In this document: positions 19,310 to 30,100 of the stretch, piece by piece
Position numbering within the stretch: the first letter of the stretch is position 1
How the letters are laid out: each line of letters starts with the position of its first letter
DNA from: Toxorhynchites rutilus septentrionalis
Taxonomy: Eukaryota; Arthropoda; Insecta; Diptera; Culicidae
Reading direction: 5' to 3'
Assembly (NCBI RefSeq): GCF_029784135.1
Contig: NC_073746.1
Location: 258,702,994 to 258,766,993 of the forward strand
Length of the DNA stretch: 64,000 bases
Translations under genes and position numbers: made by a program
The notes under the pieces: generated by a model
The model's database searches: none
Seen by the model: the letters and a program-made list of their open reading frames with translations, nothing else
What the model was told of the DNA's origin: nothing

Positions 19310-20560
19310 TTTTTCTATTTAATGCCACCTATATTTCTGAGGGACCACGGTGCAGCCCGGATAAAATATATGCATGATACAGTTCAAAGCTAAAATTAAC
19401 GCAAACGCAAACGTAATGCACTAGGCAAACGAATACTCTCCGACGCACACCAACTGAACGATTTTCTAAAGGACTTTCTCCTATGTTTCAAAATAACCGG
19501 GCAATCGATGAAACACAAATTTTCTGGCGAGAGGTCATCGCGTCAGACAGCAGGTCGGCGGTCGACTCGGATTGCGTCACCTGTGCATCTTGGGGCCGCC
19601 TCGGTGCCTTATCCTCGTTAGATGGGGACCTCAGAATAAGTTTTATTACGAAAAAAATAATACATAATAAAAATGTACTCCAGTGGCGTTAATACGTAAG
19701 TACCCAAAATGTTTATGGCATTTTTTCGCAAAGTGGTCAGAAGTGGCCATAAGTCATAAAGGGAAAGTGTAGAGGGGATCCTAAGGAAAACATTTTGTTA
19801 TAAAAAACTTTGGAGGTATTTGGAGATTTTTTTGAAGGTTTAATTTTGAATAAATTCAATGTAGAAAATGTACTGTCTTTCAAACACTCATTTCCCAGCT
19901 TCAAAACATTTTAAACTTAATATACAATACAAATTCGAAATTAGCATAAAATTCTCTATCCAGAACCCCATCACATTATTTTCAAGGTATTGTGTAGCAC
20001 TTGTGCAAAATTTGAAAAACATGCGTGTTTATCGCTACATTGATTCATTGTATCAAACACTACGTTGCCACGTCGTTAACGCAACGAAAATCGTCACGGA
20101 CACTGTTGCCATATGTGATACTAGATGCCTTCAAGGTTATAGAACAAAACTAGACCATTCATTCGGTCATGCATTGTTGTTCATTTTTCTATTTAATGCC
20201 ACCTAGAATTCCTGAGGGACCACTGTGGGCCGGCGGCCGACTCGGATTGCGTCACTTAGGCGGCTTGGGACCACCTTAGTTCCACACCCTCGTTAGATGG
20301 GGAATTAGCCCCCATTACATAGACCTCACAATAATTTTTTTACGAAAAAAATTAATTCATAATAAAAATTGTACTGTGATGACGTTGATGCGGATTTTTT
20401 TTTATTTCTTCGATTCAGCGATACAAAGTGTTTTTATAATTCTAAGAGCACCGAGTTGGACCTTTGGATTAACTGTTCATCATTTGAAGGAAAATTTACA
20501 AAAAAACTCAATGATGACGTTAATACGCAAGTACCCCAATGTTTCCAAGGTTCTTATAAG
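19310..20560 (+). repeat. Pair of ~400 bp direct repeats
   Basis: Segments 19310-19720 and 20180-20560 share AATGCCACCTA, CTGAGGGACCAC, CTCGGATTGCGTCAC, CTCGTTAGATGGGGA and CATAATAAAAAT in the same order. They diverge between these blocks. No coding capacity is seen. Probably two copies of one dispersed element. Confidence 0.6.
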
Positions 20561-23090
20561 AATTAGAACAGGATGCATGTAACTTTGAGTCCATAAAAGA
20601 GAGAAAGCTAGCACTAGCAAAAACGAAAAGCGAGAATTTCAAAAACGAAGCAGACCATATCCGTGTAGCGGACCATAACCGAACATCACAAGCCATCTGA
20701 ACAATTTGAACTTGGACCAGCAAGGTAAATCGGTTCACAATTCAACCAAATAAAAAAAACGAAAGCAAATTTGTTCGAAAAACAAATGGAAAATTGATTT
20801 TTGGCCATTTTCTGACACTGAGAATTTAGAAATAATCGTCAGCTAGGTTATCGTTACAATAAATCAAATTAATGGTCGCAGTAGTTCAAGGTTCAAGTAG
20901 TTCAAGGGAAGTAGATCGTCAGCTTGTAAATACATTGGCGCATCCCAGACGATGATTTCTCACAGATTTGGGAATTTCGAAGCATAAGAAAGATTTCTCG
21001 AAACCGTTTCCTATTCCATTCAGTTTCCTTGATGAACATGTCCCTTAAAAATGCAGATGTAACTCATTAAAATGCAGTGTGATTCAGAGCTGCGTAACAA
21101 ATTTGATAACCATGTTCTTTTGGATTTCTACTCTAAATTTGTTTCTTAAGCGCGATTTCCAGAACTTGAAAAAAATTTCTTGTTATTGCTTTTTATCTGG
21201 ATCCACTCGTATGACGAGTTTTGAGAAGTTGAGTTTCTCGTTATGAAACAAGTGAAATCGGAATCAATAAGCAGCGTCGTCCAATAAATTGGCTCAAAAA
21301 TGTTGTCTAGGTAAAATCGAAACGGCGTTAGAGTATATTTATATTTCAACATTTTCTATATCGAAATAAACTAATGAATATTGTAATATTTTTTTTAATG
21401 ACTGAAAGAACACCCAATTTACCCGTGATCATTTTATAAGTCTTCATATTATAAAACAAAATAGTTTCTTATTTAAATGCTGTAGTGAGACATAGAAAAA
21501 CTGTGAAATCTATATTTTATATTTTACATTTTATCATAAACAGCAGTGGAAAAAAAATCATTGCGGCCCGCGTCATGCCTATACCTGGCCACCACTGATT
21601 TAGATAGTACTCATAATCCATTGTTGATCTACTGATCGTGTAACAGAGTTATAATCTGTTGCAGATCAAATAAATATTGCAACAAATATCTGGGGAAATT
21701 TTCTGTATAACAAATTTTAGAGCCCTTCGCCTCCTGAATCCCTCATTATTATTGATATGAAAGAAAATCTTGTTCAACTAAATTTTTACTTACTTTGTGG
21801 CAAATTTGGGATATTTGGTAGTTTCCAGTTCAAATATCTGTCCAACAACAAAGAATGTCTTCTGAATGCAAACGAAATAACTTTTGTAATGCTGAATAAT
21901 GAATGCAAAGTAACAAATCGCGTTATAGGAGACACTATAATCAAGGAAATGGAAATTTCTAGTTTTGCCTCGCCTCCTCACTCACGAGGATTCGGAGTGT
22001 TGGTTCACCAACACCGCGGCGAGGGGTCTCGGCAACAGGCAACAGCAACTTTTTGCACTTTTCTTCATAAATCTCAATAACTCAAAAAATGACAACTCTT
22101 ACAAAACTCAATGAGTGACTTTTAGGAAATTGACTGAGTTTTCATAAAAACTTTGAAAGTAAATTACAATTAAAGTACTGCGCTGAAAATAAACATTTTG
22201 AAAACAAAAATTAGATTTTCCCCAAAACGGTTGTTTAAAACTGGCTGAATTTCCCCCTTTTTTGTTTGTTTTTGTTTGTTTGCTTTGCGGGTTGAGTTGC
22301 TTTTATACATAAAAAGTTCCAGATTAGCCTTAACGACATCCGTGGCGTCAGTTTGGCGACGAAGTATCATATGTTTTTCTGGCACGAAAGCGAATTGTTA
22401 CGCATCGTGCAAGGTAAATTCAGTTATCTTGGCTTTGGAGCTCTCATCAGCTCTCATATTGCAGTCAACCGAAAGAAGACAACAATCTTTCCCACACGAT
22501 TGCGGCAACTGTGATTGAACTCAAATAAACAAAGAAATAAAAACAACGTTGTATCGAACAAACCGCAATAATTAATTTAATCAGCGTATCAAATTTCAAC
22601 GACCCATTTTTTACCGCCCCAACTTCGGGGACACACAAAAAGTAATGGAAATGAAACGGAAAACAATATCGGAAAAACTGTACGGACAAAAAAATGGAAG
22701 CAAACGAAAATTTCAAGCATCATCGTTTCCTATCGAGCGTAAATTTGATTTGCCGGAACCGAAAAACGGTGAATAAGTGATGATCCGATTCGATTTGCTC
22801 ATTCGCCGCGGTATGTACTGCCTTCCGCTTTCCGGATCCTACCGTTCGGCCGGGTTTGATGCTTGTCGAGCTGGAATGATTTGCATAACCCGTAAGAATT
22901 CTATTTGACCCTGCTGTCTGCGTTGCTCACTACGATCTCTTGACGGACGAGTAGACGTTGGCGAGGGGCGAGGACGAGGGAAGATATCCTTCCGCATCGC
23001 TGGATGTGATATAAGAAATCCACTGAGATTCAGTGGCAAGGAGAACAAAGGATCAAAATGGGTTCCGGTTTCGGTTTGAAAATTATTTTT
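20561..23090. other. Non-coding stretch downstream of the LRR gene
   Basis: No convincing gene is present. One perfect 18 bp palindrome, GTGTTGGTTCACCAACAC, is at 21997-22014, framed by CCTCGCC and GGCGAGG. The rest is AT-rich. Confidence 0.45.
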
Positions 23091-23629
23091 TTTATTGCTT
23101 TATCAAAAATAATTCTAAAAAGTAGATTTTCTAATACATTCTTTTCTTTTTGTTCTCTTGTATTTAAATTACCTTATTTGAAGTGACTTCGGAGTTTTCC
23201 CTTCCTTAAAACTTATTTTATTTTGTTTACACCATCAGCGGAGCGGTTTGGTTTCTTAGGTTACTCAATCAATGTCTTACTTAGTCATCACTTTTCCTTA
23301 TTGTGTAGAAGAATCTATTTTAATTTTTGTTTGTTTACTTTAGCTTACACCTATTTTTTTATCAGTTTAATAGAGAAATAGCTATAAAGATCAGGGGATT
23401 TTCTCGCGGACGAAAAATACTAACCGACCGCTATTTGGTTGTTCTCGTGTGATTTTCAGTGTTTCAAGACAGAGTGTTTGCGTTTGGGGGCTCATTTCTA
23501 TTACATCTTATTTTGGTATCGTAGTCTCCCATAGGGGTATGCTTAAAATCATGAGTTCCATTCCATTCCAATCTTTGTCTTTTTTCTCTTAAATCTAATA
23601 CATACACAGCGGAAAATAAGTTATCAAAT
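23091..23629 (-). other. Probable 3' untranslated region of the LRR gene
   Basis: This follows the stop at 23630. An AATAAA signal on the minus strand lies at 23091-23096. The true transcript end cannot be set from sequence alone. Confidence 0.35.
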
Positions 23630-24120
23630 TTACAATCTAACACTAGCAATCACCACTAAGCCTACGAAGGAAACTAGAGCCGCTACGGCGGAAAGTATCG
23701 TGTTACTGGCTCCGTGCGGTCGGATGGCACTGACACCGGAGTGTCCCCAGGGCAAATCTAGCAGGCCTTTGGATTCACGCGGATTGGGCCCGTCAGTGGG
23801 GCCAACCAGTTCCTCGGGGCACGGCAGATGCTCCTTGCCAAGTTTGAACAAATTGACAACTTCCGGTTTCTCCTCGACGATGGATTCGTTGTCGAGCGCC
23901 GCGTCTTCGATGTAGTCACCATCCTCGTCGAACTCATTGTGGAGGAAGGAATTGTCCAATTGGCTTTGCTGCCGCTGTGAATCACTGCTGCTGCTGCCGA
24001 AGCTTTTCTTCGACAGGGTGCACTCGATGCCGTGCAAGTTTTCCTTCAGGTCCTCGTTGCGAGTGCGGTTGCTCAGATCGTATACCCAGGCAAGGCGGCA
24101 GTCGCAGATGAAGCGGTTGT
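23630..24120 (-). CDS. LRR gene, last coding exon
   Basis: The acceptor TTTCTTCCGTAG ends at 24121. The first two bases complete an Asp codon begun in exon 2, giving an unbroken LRR C-terminal cap (CDCRLAWVYDL). The exon then encodes the acidic linker, PCPEEL, and the terminal hydrophobic tail, with TAA at 23630-23632. Confidence 0.88.
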
Positions 24121-27100
24121 CTACGGAAGAAAGAGAGACGGTCTCCTGTCAGTGGGTTGAGATTCCAGATTACAAAGAATTGAGTGCGACTGAAAGGGAT
24201 AAATTGAAAGATGCGACGGAGCAGAATTTCTAAACTGGATATGCCACAAAAAAATGAGATGGTTATTTGTTCTAATTTCTACATTCTTTATGTTCTGCTA
24301 AGACCAATCGTAGAAATATTTCTTTTTGCGTAGAATACATTTTTTTCATTTTGCCTCATTTTTCAGCTTACTGTGGATAATTGAGTGGCGCTATTTCCAA
24401 GCAAATTTTTCCGCCTTCATCAAGTCATCGTTCTTTTTCTTTGATAACTGTATTGATCCTAGAGGAATTTTGTCGATCCAACGCAGTATTATTTGGCGTC
24501 ATTTATATTAGTACTTTTTATTGTTTGTTATGTCATACGGATATATAAGATCCTATATAACCTCTATAATATAACAAAAATCCCGTGACAGTGGTCGTGG
24601 CGGGTTTTTCCCAGCTGATACACACTACGGTTACATGCGATAATTTGTTGGTTCCATTACCACCATCTTATATAGAGCAACTAGCTGACCCGGCAAACTT
24701 CGTTCCGCCCAAAATGGATTTTTGACGTAGGACTACGTCTTTCATTTCTATACCGGGGTGTAAAATCAAAGTTTCGAAAACGAAAGCGTTACGCCGGAGA
24801 CCGAGATTTTGAGCGTTAATAGATCCTAAATAAATGAACGAAATGGTATGATAAACACTTCATTCAAAAGATAAAATGTCTACGCGTTATATACTTGTTA
24901 TTTTTTGACCCAAAAACTTGTTTCAATAGTCTTAAATTTGCTTTCAAAACAGGCTATTGAAATCACCAATCGGTATATAAGCGAGCGTCGCTCGGAAATC
25001 CACTCAGTTATAATTGAACAGCGATTGGAGCATGTTGTCGCTGTTGTGGTGAAGCTCTTCGTTTATCATGAAAGCGCGGATGAACGGTGTCACCAAGAGC
25101 CTGTTTGTGCACCCTAGGCCAGAAGGGAATCTATCAGGAGGAGAGTGATGCCACAAACGGTTCCCCGGGAAGAGTTCGGAGCAGCCGCCACACACACACA
25201 TACACGCGCGGAACTCTTCGTTTGGATGCCATTCAGCTTCGAGAAAATTCCGGGGAGATTCAATCGTTGCTGAAAAATAATCTGCCAGTTCCTCTGGGAA
25301 CTGAAAAATACATTCATGCAAAAGATTTTAATGTTTTCTATCCATGTAACACTGCGACCAAATATTTTTCAATTAAGTGCTATAAACAGGTGGTTATCGA
25401 GTTAGCATTAACCACTGATGGGCTTCGATTATCGAGGATTATCGAGGAAAATCTGGAACAAACTAATCGTTGCTGAAAAATACCCTGCCAATTCCCCTGG
25501 GAATTGAGAAATACATTGATGCGAAAGAGTTTATTCTAATGTTTTCTATCCATATAACACTGCAACCAAATACATTTTGTTTTGTGATTTTTCAATCGAT
25601 CGCAATTAACATGGAAGCTTCTGAAAATTATTCTTCCCCATCAGTAGAAAATTTTCGTATCCAATACTGTATGCGCGCGCAACGGAAAATGTTACGCATC
25701 GCGAAAATTATATAATTTTCAATCAATTATTGCTCAGTTGCCGAAAGTTTCAAACTCAGAGAGTTCATTCCCCTCTTGTTTGCCTTCCAAATTGCTATCG
25801 TAAACCACACCTTCTTTCGATTCAATCACGCACAAAAAGCATACCTAAAGCATAATATTCTGGTGGTGAAACGCATTCATTTTTCGTGAGGACATCGACA
25901 AGGTAACATCATAATTGAACGAGCTGGACGGCGAGGAATCGAGGGATCGAGATATTCATTACCTAGCCTGACCTAACCTGAAAGACATGCAGTTTGTTTG
26001 GAACTGTGAGGGAGGGCAGAAAAGCCGAGCCATCAGGAGGAGAAGGAAGGAAAGAAGGTATTGTATTATAGAGACTTTAAACTTTTTCAGTTCATTCGTC
26101 TCTAGTTTTGAGAAAGGCCCTTTGAAAACTCTACTCTATTCTACTCCAGCGCTACCACCTCCGCCCTCTTGCCTTGAGAAAGGCACTCGATCCCTCGCCG
26201 TCCAGCCCGTCCAGCAACGATGTTGTCCAGTCGGTGTCCACACAAAGAATGAGGAGGAGAAGAGATAGTGACCAAGAGAGTATCAGCATCGAAAAACGGT
26301 TCTCCGGAAGACATCGAAGCAGCCGCCACACACACACACATACACGCGCGGAATTTTTTTTTCGCATCGAAAAAATTCCGGAAAGATCTAATCGCTGCTG
26401 AAAAATAATCTGTCAGTTCCCTGGGAATTGAAAAATACATTAATGTGAAAGAGTTTATTTTAATGTTTTCTATCCATGTAAAACTGCGACCAAATATTTT
26501 TCAATTAAGTGCTATTAACAGGTGGTTATCGAGTTAGCATTAACCACTGATGGGCTTCGAGTATCGGAGAGAATCTGGGAAGATGTTATTGTTGCTGAAA
26601 AACAATCTGCCAGTTCTCCTGGGAATTGAAACATACATTCATGCTAAAGAGTTTATTTTAATGTATTCTAACATATAACGCTGCGACCAAATACATTTGG
26701 TTTTGTGATTTTTCAATCAAGTGCAATTAGCAGGAAAGCTTCTGAAGATGTTCGTTTTCAATATTGGATGCGCGCGCAACGGAAAATGTTTCGCACCGCG
26801 AAAAACATAATTCTCAATCGATTATTGCTCAGTTGCTGAAAGTTTCAAACTCAGAGAGTTCATTCGCCTCTAGTTTGCCTTCCAAATTGCCATCGTAAAC
26901 CACACCTTCTTTCTATTCAATCACGGACAAAAAGCATACTTAAGCGATATTCTGGTGGTGAAACGCAATCTGTTAGAGGCAAATGAACTGAAAAGTTGAA
27001 AGCCTCTTTAATTCAACATCATCATCATGAAACGCAATCATTTTTCGTGAGGACAACGACAAGACAACATCGTTATTGAATGAGCTGGACGAGCTGGACG

Positions 27101-30100
27101 GCGAGGGATCAAGATATTCATTACCTGACATGAAACGCTTTTTAGAGGCGAATGAACTTACAAGTTTAAAGCCTCTTATAAACAAAGAAAGAAAGAAAGA
27201 AAGAAACACATTCAGTTAGTTTGGAACTGTGAGGGAGCGCAGAAAAACCGATCCATCAGAAGAAGAGAAGACGACCGAGAGAGTATCAGCACCGAAAAAC
27301 GGTTCCGTTTGAGACATCAGAGCAGCCGACACACACACACATATATACGTGCGGAACTTCATTCGTTTAAATGCCATCCAGCATCGAGAAGATTCCGGAA
27401 GAATATTATCGTTGCTGAAAAATTTTCTGCCAGTTCCCCTGGGAATTGATAAATTCATGTGAAAGAGTTTATTTTAATGTTTTCTAACCATATAACACTG
27501 CGACGAAATACATTTGTTTTTGTGATTTTTCAATCAAGTGCAATTATCAGAGTTTATTTTAACGTTTTCTATCCATATAATACTGCGACCAAATACAATT
27601 GGTTTAAAATACAATACAATTGGTTTTGTGATGTTACAATCAAGTGCAATTAACAGGTGGTCATCGAGTTAGCATCAACCACTGATGATGGACTTCGAGA
27701 AGAATCCGGAAAGATATCGCTGCTGCAAAATAATCTGCCAGTTCCCCTTGGCATTGAAAATAACATGCAAGCGAAAGAGTTTATTTTAATGTTTTCTAAC
27801 CATATAACACTGCTACCAAATACATTTCGTTCTGTGATTTTTCAATCAAGGGCAATTAGCAGGAAAGCTTCTGAAGATTATTCTTCCTCATCAGTAGGAT
27901 ATTTTCGTATCCAATATTGGATGCATAAAATCTTGTACCTCTAACGTAACGCTCTCGTTTTCGAAGTCCCCCGAATATTCATTTATTCTTTATTCAGAAT
28001 GGATTCAGATTCAACTTCAAACAAATGATCACTGAATCAACGATAGTCCTACGTCACCATTGCGGTTATACCATAGATATAACCCACTTCCTGTTTTTCC
28101 CTATAAATTTCCTATTACTTCTACCAAAACTCGTCATTGTAATATAAAATTATTCTCAGACACAATTCTCGTTCAAGATTTTGCAATCATTTTCAAATAA
28201 CATGTTACTCAAATATGACGATAGCTTCTTCGAGTTTTGTGCTTACCCCTTTGCTTGATTAGTTCTCGGGATATGCAAAAATTTGTGTTTCATTTGTATG
28301 GCAGCCTCCACTTAAAGAGAGGAAAGGAGTGTCGCACCACAATAAAAACATTTCTTGCCCCTTAAAACCTCCATATGCCAAATTCGGCTCGTTTGCTTGT
28401 TTACTTCTCGAGTTATGTTACCTCCCCCTCTTGGAGAGGGGGGAGAAGCATCGAAGCACCATAGAAACGTATCGTGCTCTCTAAAACCTCCACATGCCAC
28501 ATTTGGTTCCTTTTTCTTGCTTAGTTCTTAAGTTATGCAGAAATTTGTGTTTCATTTGTATGGCAGCCCCCTCTTAAAGAGAGGAGAGGAGTGTCGAATC
28601 GCCATAAAAACATTTCTTACCCCCTAAAACCTCCACATGCCGAAATCCGTTTCATTTGTTTGATTAATTCTCGAGTAATGTAGAAATTTGTGTTTCATTT
28701 GTATGGCAGCCCCCTCTTAGAGAGGGGGAGGGGTCTCGAACTATCGTAAGAACCTTCCCCGACCCCAAAAACCGCTACATACCAAGTTTCATGTCATCGG
28801 TTCAGTAGTTTCCGATTCCATAAGAATCAGACAGACAGACAGACAGACAGAAATCCATTTTTATATTTATACTAGCTGACCTGGTAAACTTCGTCCCGCC
28901 CAAAATTTATTTTTCGTTATCACATCCACGTTTTCTTGTTATGCGCTGTTCATGGGTCCAATCGCAGAATTATTCATTGATTGATCTTCTTATCTACCCT
29001 TTAAAATTACCTTTTAGAAATTTGTGTTTCATTTGTATGGCAGAACCAGCCCCCCTTCCCCTTAAGAGAAGGGGAAGAAGTATCTAACCACCATAGAAAC
29101 ATTTATTGCACCCTAAAACCTCCACACGGCAAAATTTCGTTTCATTTGCTTGATTAATTCTCGAGAAATTTAGAAATTTGTGTTTCATTTGTATGGCAGC
29201 CTCCCCTTGGAGAGGGGGAGGGGTCTCAAACTGTCATGAAAACCTTTCCCGGCCCCAAAATCCCCTGCATACCAATTTTCATGTCGATCGGTTCAGTAGT
29301 TTCCGAGTCCATAAGAATCAGACAGACAGACATCACTCCATTTTTATATATATAGATAGATAGATTTCATCCCAAATCAGCTGACCGCTGACCCCCGCTT
29401 TTAGTTAGGGAGGGGATGCACATAACTCGAGAACTAAACGAGCAAATGGAACCAAATTCGCTATGTGGAGGTTCTACAGGGCAAGAAATATTTTATGGTG
29501 GTTCGACGCTCCTCCCCCTCTCTAAGGAAAATTGAATTCCCATATGGTCTACAATTATATCGTAACAAGCGTTATTAGTCCATTTGATGTTTGTGCTAAC
29601 GAAATTGATTTTTGTTCTAAAGTGGAAATGGAAATTCAGGTAAAAAATGCACTCATATATCTTATAACTATATAAATAAAAATGGATCGCTAAATGTGTT
29701 GGTAAGCGCAAGGAAGCAATCGTCTGATTTGAGCTGACATGTATTGTATGTAACGGAGAAACATGTTATTTGCAAGTGATTGAAAAATCATGAACGAGAA
29801 TTGTGAATATTATACGAGAATATCAAAACGACGAGCTTTGGTAGAAATATTAGGAAATTTATAGTAAAAGGAAATTGTAAATGGTCAATTATAACGTTGA
29901 ACGTTCGCTTATTGAGAAAACGTGAATGTTTGAAAGTATTCATAACAAAAAAAATCATTCTGGGCGGGCCGAAGTTTGCCGGGTTAGCTAGTTAACTGTT
30001 TAAAAGACAATGAATTATAACTATTTTTTAAATATTTCGGGAATGGTTGCATTCAGAAGGATATTGGTTATGAACATTTTTGTTTTAAGTTACACCATAA

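Larger units (their letters stand above)
24681..28870 (+). repeat. Repeat family A, copy 1 (interrupted by family B)
   Basis: It begins CTAGCTGACCCGGCAAAC and ends in a (GACA)n tract plus AAATCCATTTTTATAT at about 28820-28870. Between 28270 and 28780 are tandem monomers of roughly 150 bp containing TTTCATTTGTATGGCAG and CCCCCTCTTAGAGAG-type sequence. About 150 bp of the 5' part seen in other copies is replaced by family B. No ORF. The layout resembles a non-autonomous element with a microsatellite tail; the class is uncertain. Confidence 0.65.

Noticed and set aside
24905..25476. ORFs in family B as a host gene
   Set aside because: The frames differ between copies and all are broken by indels. 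Only the promoter-like part and the first few codons are shared.
28270..28870. CRISPR-like array of regular repeats
   Set aside because: The monomers are long (~150 bp), diverged and contiguous without spacers, in a eukaryotic repeat element.
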